A stretch of 64,000 nt of DNA from Procambarus clarkii (GCF_040958095.1 NC_091199.1:31419585-31483584); one strand, 5' to 3'. Shown: positions 1-12,345, numbered from the stretch's first letter. The notes: generated from the letters alone by a model not told the origin. Made by a program: numbers and translations.

Positions 1-1149
1 CTATGTCACAGTAAGGCACCAGTGTGCAGAGTAGTACTATCAAGAGTACTCACGATACATATATATTATTATTGGTGTGTACAGGCACCCGGAGTAATTG
101 ATGAATTTACTGTGTTTGGAATATCTTTCATGAGACTTTAATGTAAACATATATTGAGAGAATATATATGATATTATGCCAGTATTTGGAAGTTAGGCTA
201 TGTGCCCAGTAACTATGTTATTACCATTTATTGATGTCTGATTTATCTATATTATGTATGTCTATGTTCGTGCATTGAGTAATCATTCGGGTGTGCAGTG
301 ATTAATTGTGTTATCGCCCACGAAAGGAAGTACTGAGAACTCCAGTGTTAAATACTTCATAAGTTATCATTGAATGAAGGGCAGTGTGTAATACTATGAC
401 AGTGAATTATTGTCACATTTATTATAGAAACGATTGTTTGAGCCCGAGAACAGTGTAGCGAAGTAATACGTGCTATTGTCGCAAATATCGAGTGTTCGGA
501 CTTCTAGTGATCTTTGAGAACTTAAAGAAACAGCGCGCGTGACGCCAGAGAAACAAGCAATAAACATTCGCGCGGGGAAAGGCGCCCAGCTGATTTTGAC
601 AGTGACGAGAGGGGGAGTGTTGCCACCTTAGTGAGTGCATAATATACGTGGGAACGAACGACTCCCGCCTGGATCAGCTGATTGTTTATTGATATGACCT
701 TGTGATGTTTCGAATGAGTTTTAAGTAAAATACAAAATACTTTTGTGTTTATATCATCCCCTCCATTTATCTTGTGGCTATATAATACTTGAAAGCAAAG
801 AGTGATAGAAGTAAATACCTGCCTGATATCCTGATCTATTGAGTGTGTCCTTGCCACGGTTACCACAACTCAACAAATCCACTAACGTGTTACTGGACAC
901 CGAAAACACCAGTTGGCGACCTTGTGGTTAATAGTAGAGCCCTATTGTTGGGGCGGGCACATAACAGTTAAGTGAACGAGTTGTGTTCCCACTCCTTCTC
1001 AATCAGAGGCCGGGTGGGATTGACTGGGATACTCTCCTGGCGTACAGTGGCGCCGCGAGGATAGAGTGAAGACCCGCAGGGCTACGGTGAGTGACCTTGA
1101 GTATAACTGTTGCTCTCCCCCGAGAGAGTGGAACTACCTATCTCCAACA
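1..1149 (+). repeat. 5' LTR of element A (partial)
   Basis: Direct repeat of 7254-8446 with scattered single-base differences. The 3' copy carries about 42 extra bases near 7643-7688 that this copy lacks. The LTR ends in CCAACA at 1149, directly before the primer-binding site. The LTR body has no supported gene; the frame at 522-866 on the minus strand recurs at 7837-8163 only because the LTR is duplicated. Confidence 0.93.
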
Positions 1150-1168
1150 TTGGCGACCTTGCCAGGAT
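1150..1168 (+). other. Primer-binding site of element A
   Basis: TGGCGACCTTGCCAGGAT begins two bases after the LTR end. TGGCGA with a CCAGG-type continuation complements the 3' end expected of an arthropod tRNA-Arg with one or two mismatches. The tRNA assignment is from memory of tRNA-Arg sequences and is tentative. Element B has the same site at 19613. Confidence 0.75.
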
Positions 1169-1249
1169 AACGACCGAAATAAAGGTTGCAGTTGTGGTAC
1201 TTGGCAGTGGTATTAGGTATCAGGTTCAGGTTATCACTCATAGCACAAG

Positions 1250-4200
1250 ATGGAGGATGATAAAGTAACAAGGTTCATTGACACTAGAGATGAACAGGTG
1301 CTGGAGGAGTGCACCAAGGCACAGTTACAGGCAATAGCAGACCATTTTGGGATAAAGCTGAGGTCTGCCAGAGTGGGAGAAAGAAGACTAGAGATAATGG
1401 CACAGCTCAGGGCACGAGATGAAGCTTTGGGGGAGGAACGACCACAAACACCTGCCAGTGTGGGAGAACACCTGAGCATTGGTGGGAGCAGCAGGAGATC
1501 CAGCGGCAGCAGGCACAGCGTTAAGCTGGAGATAATGAAGCTGCAGCTGGAAGCACAACTGAAGCGGGAAGAGCGAGAAGCAGAAGCGCAGCTGAGGAGA
1601 GAACAGGCACAGCAGCGCAAAGAAGAGCGAGAAGCAGAAGCACAGCTGAAGCGTGAAGAGCGAGAAGCACAGTTGAGGCGTGAGGAGCGAGAAGCACAGC
1701 TGCGCAGGGGAGAACAAGAGCGAGAAGCACGGCAGCGCAAAGACGAGCTAGAAGCTAGAATGAGACAACAGGAAATAGAAGCTAACAGGGATGTGGAGCT
1801 GAAGCGAGCTGAACTAGGGCTAGGTGCACCTGCTCCGCCGCAACAGGAAGACCGACGAGTGAGGGAGCGAGATCTGCCGGTCTTTGTACCAGATGAAGCA
1901 GAAGGTTTCTTCGACCACTTCGAAAGAGTTGCTGCTTTGAAGAGGTGGCCGAGGGCAGAGTGGGCGGAGCTAGTTCAAGGGAGGCTCACAGGTGAAGCTC
2001 GTGAAGCCTACAATATGCTTGACTTCCAAGAGTGCACCAACTACGATGCGGTAAAGAGAGCTGTGCTCCATTCTTTCAAGCTCACGCCGGAATGTTACAG
2101 GAAGAGGTTTAGGGAATGTACCCGTTCGCCAGGAAAATCTTATGCGGAGACGGCGAGGGACATGGAGAGAAAGTTCCTTAAGTGGCTGGACTCTGAAGGA
2201 GCGAGGTCGGTTGAAGAGGTCAAGGGGCTAATGGTCATGGAAAAGTTTATGTCCGTGCTCTCTCCTGAGATCAGAGTGAGAGTAAAGGAGGCGGACATAA
2301 AGGACCTGAGGGCCGCAGCCGACGGAGCCGACATGTTGGAAGAAGCCTTACGCCTACGCCGAGAGGGACAGCACCGACCACCCGTGTACTCCGGAAGCAG
2401 TAGGAATTATAGGAGGATGGATAGATGGAGGACAGGAGCGAGTTCTCCCAAGTCCAACCTCTCAAGTTGGGACAACAGAGGATCAAAGGGTGCTGTGGAG
2501 CCGATAAAGAAGTACCAAGCTGAGAGCACAGGAGCTGTTGCTGCGACAAAGGAGTCGACGAATGGTGCGAGAAAGACACAGGGAGCGACGGCCTCTGGAA
2601 GCAGTGCTAAGGCGAGCAGGGGCGGATGGTCTCCGACGAGGAAGATACACTGTTACAATTGTGGAATGATCGGACACGTCGCGCGAGAATGCAGACGCCC
2701 TAAGCAGCGGGGAAACGTTGCTTTAGTGAGGTTCGAGGACCAGAGGGTCGAGAGGGTGCGGGATGAACCCGTACTGAGTGGGGAGAAGAAAGTTCACCCA
2801 TTCGTGTGTCAGGGAACCGTAAGGATGGGGGACGCAGACCCCATCCCAGTGAAAATATTAAGAGACACGGGGGCCGATTTTACCCTGGTGAGTGAAACCC
2901 TGTTCCCCGAGGGTTACGAGAGTACCAGTATGGGGGTGGCAAGTGTGACCACTGTGGGAGGCCCAGTGAGGATGCCCCTACACCAGGTGACTCTGAATTC
3001 TGATTATGGCTGTCAGACCCTTGTGGTTGGGGTCTGTGCATCAATGCCCAAGATGGAGGCACAAGTCATCTTGGGAAATGACGCATGTGGAGGATATGTC
3101 CTCCCGAATCTCGTGAAAGGCGAGGAGTGCCTAGAGCAATATAAGGAGACGGGCGGAGTGTTAGACGCCTATGGGGACGAGAAGGGAATCGCCCCGGTGG
3201 CGTTCCCAGTTTGTGCTGTGATGCCGAGACAGCGCGAAGAACATGGAGGTTGTGGATCTGATGGGGCTGAGGAGACGTCCGACAGCCTGGGAATCGATCA
3301 CCTCTTCATACGACCCGGAGAACGAGCGGAAGGCGAAGGCAGCCCGAATGGTGAGTTGCAGGTGACCCTCACCAGTTCTCTAGGGGTAGACCGCACTCGT
3401 CTTGGAGAGTTGCAGCAGATGGAGTTCCCCGAATTGATTCGTGAGGCCAAAGGAGGACGTGTTGGTCCTGAGAAGGCTACCCATTTTTACATACAAGACG
3501 GCATGCTGATGAGACAGTGGAGGCCTGTGAGGATGGAGGCCGGAGAAGAGTCTCTAAGTACAAGGCACCAGGTAGTGTTGCCGGCCCAGTGCAGAGCGGC
3601 AGTGTTGGACCTATCGCACTCCGTGGACTCTGCAGGTCACCTGGGGGTGACCAAGACGCTGCGAAAGATCAGGGAACACTTTTACTGGCCAGGTATGGAC
3701 GCCGAGGTGAGGCGTTATTGTAAGACATGCTTACCATGCCAGAGGGCAGGGAAGAGCCAATCCACGATACCGAAGGCCCCACTGATCCCTGTTCCGGCGT
3801 TTGGGCCTGCATTCGAGCGTCTGTTGGTCAATGGGGTGGGTCCGTTGCCAAGGACGAAGCGAGGGAATACTTACCTGATGACGATCATGTGTGCGTCCAC
3901 CAGATTTCCAGAAGCCGTCCCGATGCGACGTTTGACGATGAAAGGAGTAGCCGGCCAACTACAACGATTTTTCTCTTGGGTAGGGATGCCCAGAGAAATT
4001 CAGACAGACTGCGGAAGTATATTTCAGTCTAAGTGGTTCCGACAGACGGTGACAGGTTGGGGAGTGACTCAGATTCAGTCGTCGCCCTACCGACCGCAGT
4101 CGCAAGGGGCGATCGAAAGATTTCACTCCACCTTGAAGACCGTTCTGAGAGTATTCTGCGCAGAACAGGGGGCTGAGTGGGATGAGGCTGTATACCCCGC

Positions 4201-4795
4201 GTTGTTTGCCATACGTAACGCGGTGGTAGAATCGTTAGGATTCTCACCTTTCCAGCTGGTGTATGGACACGAGGTGCGAAGTCCTCTGTCCATGCTGAAG
4301 GAACAATGGACACCGGGAGTGACCGTGGGAATGGTGAATGAATATGTCCAAAAGTTTAAAGAGCGTCTCACTCTAGCAAAGGAACTAGCTGGAAAACATC
4401 TGAAGGAGGCGCAGCATAAGATGTCGGAGTGGTACGACAAGAGAGCTACGCAGAGGGAGTTCCAGGTCGGGTCCCAGGTGATGGTTTTGCTGCCGGGTAA
4501 AGGTAGGGTGACCGAGTCGCGGTTCGAGGGACCATACCAGGTGCTGCGGCGGTTGGGTCCTGTGTCATATGAAATTGGGAAGCCGGATAGACCCCGCAAG
4601 AAACAGGTGTGTCACGTAGACCGCCTGAAACCTTTCTTCCCTGTGGAAGGAGGAGCCGCCAGGCAGGACGGAACGGTGACCCGAGACCCCAGCAGAAGAC
4701 GGTTCTGTGCGTGCAGGTGGGCCAGGAACTTCCGGAGGAGGAAGGAAAGTGGTCCAGGGCGGACGGCACCCGTCTCTCCAACACTGAGAGTCTGA
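1250..4795 (+). CDS. Gag-protease-integrase polyprotein of element A
   Basis: A 1181-residue open frame starting 100 bases after the LTR. Order: SAP-like helix-turn-helix region (about 16-60), charged R/E-rich helix (about 92-185), SCAN-like Gag capsid region (about 205-372), CCHC knuckle CYNCGMIGHVAREC (about 468-481), aspartic protease with LRDTGADFTLV (about 536) and LGND (about 608), integrase HHCC zinc domain (about 788-835), integrase core (about 855-960) and a GPY/F module with GPYQV (about 1094). The core keeps the second acidic residue (QTDCGS) and the glutamate (GAIERFH). At the first catalytic position I read LVNGVGPLP, that is Asn instead of Asp, so this integrase is probably inactive. 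The last 40 or so residues are out of frame: comparison with element B shows one base missing near 4690, after which the RT continues in another frame. Gag packages element RNA, protease matures the polyprotein, and integrase inserts the cDNA. Confidence 0.95.
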   Translation: MEDDKVTRFIDTRDEQVLEECTKAQLQAIADHFGIKLRSARVGERRLEIMAQLRARDEALGEERPQTPASVGEHLSIGGSSRRSSGSRHSVKLEIMKLQLEAQLKREEREAEAQLRREQAQQRKEEREAEAQLKREEREAQLRREEREAQLRRGEQEREARQRKDELEARMRQQEIEANRDVELKRAELGLGAPAPPQQEDRRVRERDLPVFVPDEAEGFFDHFERVAALKRWPRAEWAELVQGRLTGEAREAYNMLDFQECTNYDAVKRAVLHSFKLTPECYRKRFRECTRSPGKSYAETARDMERKFLKWLDSEGARSVEEVKGLMVMEKFMSVLSPEIRVRVKEADIKDLRAAADGADMLEEALRLRREGQHRPPVYSGSSRNYRRMDRWRTGASSPKSNLSSWDNRGSKGAVEPIKKYQAESTGAVAATKESTNGARKTQGATASGSSAKASRGGWSPTRKIHCYNCGMIGHVARECRRPKQRGNVALVRFEDQRVERVRDEPVLSGEKKVHPFVCQGTVRMGDADPIPVKILRDTGADFTLVSETLFPEGYESTSMGVASVTTVGGPVRMPLHQVTLNSDYGCQTLVVGVCASMPKMEAQVILGNDACGGYVLPNLVKGEECLEQYKETGGVLDAYGDEKGIAPVAFPVCAVMPRQREEHGGCGSDGAEETSDSLGIDHLFIRPGERAEGEGSPNGELQVTLTSSLGVDRTRLGELQQMEFPELIREAKGGRVGPEKATHFYIQDGMLMRQWRPVRMEAGEESLSTRHQVVLPAQCRAAVLDLSHSVDSAGHLGVTKTLRKIREHFYWPGMDAEVRRYCKTCLPCQRAGKSQSTIPKAPLIPVPAFGPAFERLLVNGVGPLPRTKRGNTYLMTIMCASTRFPEAVPMRRLTMKGVAGQLQRFFSWVGMPREIQTDCGSIFQSKWFRQTVTGWGVTQIQSSPYRPQSQGAIERFHSTLKTVLRVFCAEQGAEWDEAVYPALFAIRNAVVESLGFSPFQLVYGHEVRSPLSMLKEQWTPGVTVGMVNEYVQKFKERLTLAKELAGKHLKEAQHKMSEWYDKRATQREFQVGSQVMVLLPGKGRVTESRFEGPYQVLRRLGPVSYEIGKPDRPRKKQVCHVDRLKPFFPVEGGAARQDGTVTRDPSRRRFCACRWARNFRRRKESGPGRTAPVSPTLRV

Positions 4796-5475
4796 CGAAG
4801 ATCGAGGACAAGTTACTACATCTGGAAGGGCAACAGAGCGCGGACCTGACGAACCTACTGAGGGAGAATGCCTCCCTCTTTACCGACGTGCCCCGACGAC
4901 ACAAGAGTGTAACGCACGAGGTAGAGGTGAGGGACGCCAGGCCCGTCAAGCAGAGCGCATATAGGGTGAGCCCGGAGAAGCGAGAGCTGATGAGAAAGGA
5001 GGTGGAGTATCTCCTTGAGAACGACCTTGCGGAGCCCAATAAAAGTGAGTGGAGTTCCCCATGCTTGTTGGTGAGGAAAAGCGACGGTACCTACCGCTTT
5101 TGTACAGATTACAGGAGGGTGAACTCCATCACAGTGGCAGATTCTCACCCCATGCCAAGAGTGAGCGATTGCATTGACCAGGTGGGCAGTGCAAGGTACG
5201 TATCCAAGGTCGATCTACTCAAGGGGTACTACCAGATCTCTTTGACTCCTGAGGCCAGGAAAATATCAGCTTTCGCAACTCCTGACGGGCTGTACCAATA
5301 CAAGGTGTTACCCTTTGGAATGAAAAACAGCGGTAGCTGCTTCCAGCACATGATGAATGAGTTGTTAAGGGGTGCCGAAGGCTGCACAGTATACATCGAT
5401 GACATCGTCGTGTACGCCGACGATTGGAAGACGCATGTGGAGAGACTCAGGGAATTGTTTAGGAGGCTAACTTGA
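4687..5475 (+). pseudogene. Reverse transcriptase of element A (frame-shifted continuation)
   Basis: Continues the polyprotein in the next frame after a one-base deletion near 4690. The fingers and palm are clear: SKVDLLKGYYQI (first catalytic Asp), LPFGMKNSGSCFQ and the active-site box YIDDIVVYADD near 5393. Upstream is the usual Gypsy entry region with EWSSPCLLVRKSDGTYRF. The frame stops at 5475 just before the connection domain, and the RNase H continues in a third frame. About ten bases seem to be missing there. This polymerase copies element RNA into cDNA. Its domain order, after integrase, is the diagnostic oddity of this element. Confidence 0.93.
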
Positions 5476-6185
5476 CTGTAAATTTGGCCAAGAGCGAGTT
5501 TGGGAAGGCCCACTTAGAGTACCTTGGTTTCGTCATCGGCCAAGGTGAAGTCACCCCTGTAGATCACAAAGTATCAGCCATTAAGGAATACCCCGTGCCC
5601 AGAACGCGTAAAGAGTTGCTAAGGTATCTCGGGATGATAGGGTACTATCGTGGGTTCTGCAGGAATTTCTCCACGGTAGCGCATCCCCTAACCGAGCTAC
5701 TCTCCAAGAATGTACGATGGAGATGGGGAGAGGCCTGCCAAGAGTCTTTTGAAAAGACCAAGAAATTGTTGACGGAGGCCCCGGTATTAATATCCCCAGA
5801 TTTCTCAGCCGGATTCATCCTGTACGTAGACGCCAGCGACGTTGGGATAGGGGCCATGTTGGCTCAAGAGAGGAGTGGGGTACATAGGCCAGTAGCGTTC
5901 TACTCGAAGAAGTTTGTGAAATACCAGCGGGCCTATAGTACAGTCGAGAAGGAGGCATTGGCGCTAGTTATGGCCCTGAAGCACTTCGATGTGTACGTGG
6001 GAGGAGGAGCGAGACCTGTTCTGGTGTTCACAGATCACAACCCTCTCACCTTTTTGTACAAAATGAAGAACTACAACCAACGTCTGACGAGATGGGCGTT
6101 GTTACTGCAAGAGTACCGGCTGGAAATCAAGCACATCAAGGGGAAGGACAACGTAGTAGCAGATGCCCTGTCCCGTATACACTAA
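5472..6185 (+). pseudogene. RT connection and RNase H of element A
   Basis: A 237-residue frame continuing from the RT: thumb/connection (YLGMIGYYRGFCRNFS), then Gypsy RNase H with its acidic residues in place: YVDASDVGIGAML near 5824, EKEALALV near 5950, FTDHNPLTF near 6029 and DNVVADALSRIH at the C-terminus. RNase H degrades the RNA strand during cDNA synthesis. It is the last domain: no integrase follows, and the polypurine tract lies 16 bases after the stop. The frame break before it is a second lesion in this copy. Confidence 0.93.
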
Positions 6186-6200
6186 CCAGACATGACTCTT

Positions 6201-6218
6201 ATTTTAAGGGGAGGGGTA
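6201..6218 (+). promoter_or_regulatory. Polypurine tract of element A
   Basis: ATTTTAAGGGGAGGGGTA lies immediately before the TGTGACGG start of the 3' LTR. It is the expected plus-strand primer, and element B has the same sequence before 22718. Confidence 0.85.
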
Positions 6219-8582
<2,364 letters not shown>

Positions 8583-8812
8583 TTATCTAACTTAATTTGA
8601 AAATATCATTACACAAAAAAGTTACAATATTCATTACATGCAGGGTACATTAAAGCTGCTTGTCACAAGTTGAATAGCTCCTCCGATGGCGGGCAGGAAC
8701 CATGGATGCAGTGAGCATTTCCTCTCTGGATTGCCACACTAAGGCGCTGAAAAAGAAAACTGGCAGCTCTAGGGTCTCTAGTTGTTTCGATTAGCTTTAG
8801 ACCCCAACTCCT

Positions 8813-9418
8813 TCAAAAAGTTAGCAGCACTTTTACCCCAGGCACAAAATTGGGATTGGGGACGAAATTGTAGTGGTGCTCAAGGTCTCTGTATTTACGT
8901 GACTTGGCCGCTTCCCTTTGATTGGCAGCTCCTCCTGCTTGTGTAGCACTGAAGTCAACATAGGTATTGGCTAATGTTGAAATGCAAGTGTAGTCCCACA
9001 CCAACTGTCTACCATTCTTCCAGGCGTTCACTGTAATTCTGTCTGGGCGACCGACAGGCTCATCGGAGTTGCGGGACATTAGGTAACAGGGCTCTCTCCC
9101 TGCTGGACAACCGGCTGTGGTAAGGCTTCTCTTAATAATGTCATTGACCTCGCCCTGTCTTGCAAGCCATCCTCCTATCCTTTGGCAGAGACGGCAATGC
9201 CGTCCGTACCTGTTGACCTCTGCCTCGCCGTAAATACACCTGTATTCGGTGTGGATTGGGGCAGATAGGCGGAGAGCCACAGCAATTCGGAGGGCCTGCG
9301 GTGTGAGACGGGTGCCGGTTGCTGACATTGGGGTTGCTAATATGAAATCACTTGCATGGGGAGCTGCTACAGCTCTAAGTCGGGCAGTATAATGTGGTGT
9401 TGCCGCAGCTTCTAGCAA
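8813..9418 (-). pseudogene. C-terminal zinc motif and restriction-like endonuclease of the R2-like element
   Basis: A 201-residue frame. It shows a Cys/His cluster around RHCRLCQRIGGWLARQG followed by GRPDRITVNAWKNGRQ and LVWDYTC, then AAKSRKYRDLEHHYNF. The PD...(about 13)...WD spacing and downstream K-KY motif are the restriction-like endonuclease of R2-type elements, which nicks the target to prime reverse transcription. Its start overlaps the thumb frame, and the join is a frameshift near 9400. It ends FVPGVKVLLTF as expected for the C-terminus. Confidence 0.85.
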
Positions 9419-10166
9419 AGTCGCAGCTTCTTGGTCGGCAATGGGGCGATCCCAGCTGGATAGCTATGGGCTTCAGAAGACGTGGTTGGGGTGGTGGTCC
9501 TGCAAGAGAGACCCATTTGGTTGTGCAGTCTGTGAAGCTGGGATCATGTACCCCTGCATGTTGAACTACGTGCTCAGGTAGGATTTCCTTCATCAAGGTG
9601 TCGGATCCCACTGAAGAGGACAGGAACGCTGGTACAGCAATTTGTGTTGCTGTGCGCACGCCAAGGCCCCCGAGTCTGACGGGAAGGGAGGCCTGTTTCC
9701 ACTGTGAGTCGCTGAGGGAAAGATTGAGGGCTTTTTCTTGTGTTGATTTCAGCAAGCTGTCGTACTCTTCTAATTTAATATTGTTGAAAGATGGCGAATA
9801 TCTTAGAAAGTAGGTCAGTCTGGGGAGGGACAAGCATCTGGTGATGAGGTAAAGTGCATCATGACCATCGATGTCTTCAATCCTCTCGTTCATCCTCTTC
9901 AGGTCAGTGATCTTCTTACCATGGACCTCGTCGATGGCATTCCTTCCAAGAGGAGCACCTAGGAGTGTGCTGTCCTCAGGGTTGGTTGTATGAATGTCAG
10001 GCAAAACCACCTTTATTTGCTCTATTATGTGCTGGTTGGTGGAGGTTATTTCGCACTTGGAAGAGTTCAGGGTGAGGCCTAGGCTTGCTCCTTGCTCCTG
10101 AATTATTCTTATGTCGTCCAAGAGTGAGGCTGGGAGCCGGCTAGAGTAGCATCGTTCAAAAACCAA
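9375..10166 (-). pseudogene. RT palm end and thumb of the R2-like element
   Basis: A 263-residue frame following motif C. It contains LGLTLNSSKCEI, the usual thumb lead-in, then LLGAPLGRNA and SLPVRLGGLGVRTA, typical of R2-group RT C-termini. At 10151-10165 the active-site box of the preceding frame reads WFLND where WYLDD or WFADD is expected. One catalytic Asp therefore appears to be Asn, so the polymerase is probably dead. Confidence 0.83.
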
Positions 10167-10187
10167 ATGTTGAGCTCACTGGACAGG

Positions 10188-10871
10188 TTATCGTTGACTT
10201 CCTTGATAACTAAGCAGAAAAGAAAAAGGAGCAAGGGGGTCATCCTGTTGGACACCTTCTTGTGATTCAATTTCATGTTCCCCAAAAAGCAGAGTTAGAT
10301 TCTTGCTATAGCATGAGTTTTCAAACGGGTAGAGGGAAGGAAAAAGGCGATGAACTGCACTGAGTACTGCATCCCTTCTAACCAGATTGAAAGCATTTTT
10401 GAAGTCCGGCTTTATCAGGGCTTTATCCGTAATGTTGGCAATGTAGGCTCTAGCTGCATGAGCCGCTGCCTCACACCCTTGGGGAATGCCAAACCCAAGC
10501 TGTTTTGGCTTCAGCATGTCGGCTGCTGCCTAACTAACTGCTCTAGCAGCAGCCTTAGCGACGAGACGCCGGAGTGAATTGCCCACAGCTATCGGTCTGA
10601 TTCCTCCATCTTTTTTCCTCAGGGCACAGAGGGTAGCGCCAAAAAAGAGAGGCCGTATGGTCTCTGGTATGTTGCCAGCTAGACATGTGTTGGCGAATCT
10701 AGTTAGTTCCACCAGGAGGCCTTGTGCAATGTCTCCCAGTGCAGGGTTGAGCATTTGTTTGATGTTGTTGGGTCTTAGTCCTGTGAACCCACCTGCTGAT
10801 CCTGGTGGGAAGGATAAAGCTGCTTTATGCACCATGGATTCGAGCACACAGGGGTTCTGCTCTCGTGACAC
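10188..10871 (-). pseudogene. RT fingers and palm of the R2-like element
   Basis: Two open stretches in the same frame separated by a stop near 10527. The upstream part has GGFTGLRPNNIKQML and ALRKKDGGIRPIAVGNSLRR (RT fingers). The downstream part has IKPDFKNAFNLVRRDA (motif A, catalytic Asp) and EGVQQDDPLAPF (motif B). A frameshift after motif B loses the frame. Together they form the polymerase core of the element. Confidence 0.87.
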
Positions 10872-11175
10872 CGACTAAGGGAACACTGTCTTCACGAGGA
10901 GCTCTGGGTGGGTGTTTTTCCCTCAGGGCTTGTGCTGTATCGGCATCTCTGGTGGCAACTGTGTCTTCACTGGTGATGACTCTGATCGCCCCTATTGTGT
11001 TGCCTTCTTCTATTTTCTTGCTGACTGTTGCTCTGATTTTGGATGCCTCGGTTCTGCTGTTGATACCTTTCCTGCGGTGGGTGTTTTTGGCACGGGTGGG
11101 GAGGGGTGCCTGGTTGTAATCTCTAGAAAAACTATTTATAGCTCTAGGAAAACTATTTATAGCCATAATGACCAA
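10825..11175 (-). pseudogene. N-terminal linker of the R2-like element
   Basis: A 116-residue frame overlapping the RT fingers by 47 bases in another frame. It contains GINSRTEASKIRATVSKK, VITSEDTVATRD and ALREKHPPRAP, the pre-RT region of this group. The Met used by the longest frame has no special support; this is an internal fragment of one larger ORF that began at 11628. Confidence 0.72.
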
Positions 11176-11463
11176 CGAAGCTAGTGATTTGTTTCTCCTT
11201 GCATGGATAGCTAGTCATATGTTTCCAAACAGGAGATGGTTGCGCCATACTTGGATGGTTCCTGGGGAGTCATTGAACTTTTATAAGAGGCTGGATAGTT
11301 TGGCTGCTGCCTGAGGCCGGGCAGCTTTGGGGATGTGCTGCAAGGTTCCAACCGATGTTGCTTTGATGGCATCTAGTAGATTCTCAGTCGAAATGAAGCT
11401 GTTGGAGGTGTTTTCCCTGACTGCTGGAGTGGGGCCTTGATTGATACCCTCTTTGGGAGGGCG
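11176..11463 (-). other. Degraded coding interior of the R2-like element
   Basis: Lies between the zinc finger and the linker frames. It has no long open frame and no motif I recognise. It is probably decayed ORF sequence of the same element. Confidence 0.5.
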
Positions 11464-11628
11464 TCACATACCTGGACAATCGGTTCCGTTGTGAGCATGC
11501 TTGTGCACATCTCCGTTGCGCTTGAGTCTCCACACCTTGTCACACACTTGGCATGTGCCATACCTGTCGTCGCTTGATGGCTCCTCTTGGCTGAGTGAAG
11601 CCTGGCTGTCAGTCTTGACCTGCGACAT
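11464..11628 (-). pseudogene. N-terminal zinc finger of the R2-like element (54-residue frame)
   Basis: A short frame with ATG at 11628. It begins MSQVKTDSQASLSQEE and holds a CCHC-type DNA-binding finger: CQVC, then VWRLKRNGD, HKHAHN and a final C in TDCPG. It stops right after the finger, probably by mutation, because the linker continues in the same frame further downstream. Similar fingers contact the target site in R2-type elements. The ATG sits a few bases from the G-rich minisatellite, which fixes the 5' end of the coding region. Confidence 0.78.
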
Positions 11629-11634
11629 CGACGG

Positions 11635-11905
11635 GCGCTGGGTAGGCGCTGGGCGGGCGCTAGGAGGGGGCTGGGTGGGCGCCGGGCGGGTGCTGGGTGG
11701 GCGCTGGACGGGCGCTGAGTAGGCGCTTGGCGTGCACTGGGTGGGCGCTGGGCGGGGGCTGGGTGGCCGCCGGGCGGGCGCTGGGCGGGCGCTGGGAGGG
11801 CGCTGGGAGGGCGCTGGGCGGGCGTTGGGCGGGGGCTGGGCGGGCGCTGGCCGGGCGCTTGGCGGGCACTGGGTGGGCGCTTGGCTGGCACTGGGTGGGC
11901 GCTGG
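11635..11905. repeat. 11-bp G-rich minisatellite
   Basis: About 24 imperfect copies of an 11-base unit of the form GCGGGCGCTGG on the plus strand. There are many GGG runs with short loops, so the plus strand has G-quadruplex potential. It lies directly upstream of the R2-like start codon. The proline-rich minus-strand frames at 11373-12086 are read-through of this repeat. Confidence 0.93.
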
Positions 11906-12253
11906 GTGGAAGTAGCGTGAGGGGGTGGACACAGGGAGGTAGTGGTCGTGGTTGGGGTGGGGCAGGGGGGGGGGAGTGACTCTTTGGTTGGGTGACGTTA
12001 CACACTAGCATGTATGGGGAGTGAGGATGGAGGAGGGGGTCAGAGGGGTGACACAAACAAGTTTGTATAATTTCGTGATATATCACTGCACAATATCATA
12101 CACTTGTAATCTGGTGCACTGTAGACTCGATGCACTTAAGACACGATACTTGTTTCCCGGGAGCCGAGGTATCTATTTTTCAGGGATATTTTCATAAATA
12201 CTTACACACTGGTCACCTCCCTCGACTGACCGCACAACAACACCCCATCCACC

Positions 12254-12255
<2 letters not shown>
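11906..12255. other. No recognisable feature
   Basis: Non-repetitive sequence with a short G tract near 11965. No coding or repeat signal was recognised. Confidence 0.5.

Positions 12256-12345
<90 letters not shown>

Larger units (their letters stand above)
8583..11640 (-). mobile_element. R2-like non-LTR retrotransposon with restriction-like endonuclease, degraded
   Basis: Minus-strand element. It has an N-terminal zinc finger starting at 11628, a linker, RT fingers and palm (10871-10188), thumb (10166-9375), and a C-terminal Cys/His motif plus PD-type endonuclease (9418-8813). A short 3' UTR runs to the microsatellite at about 8583. This single-ORF architecture belongs to the R2/R4/NeSL/HERO superfamily, not the APE-type LINEs elsewhere in the window. 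Several frameshifts and stops interrupt it. Confidence 0.88.

Noticed and set aside
522-866. 114-codon minus-strand frame, found again at 7837-8163
   Set aside because: Present twice only because it lies in both LTRs. No domain recognised, and it is on the antisense strand.
11373-12086. Proline/Ala-rich 237-codon frame
   Set aside because: Read-through of the 11-bp minisatellite. The true coding start is the ATG at 11628 in another frame.
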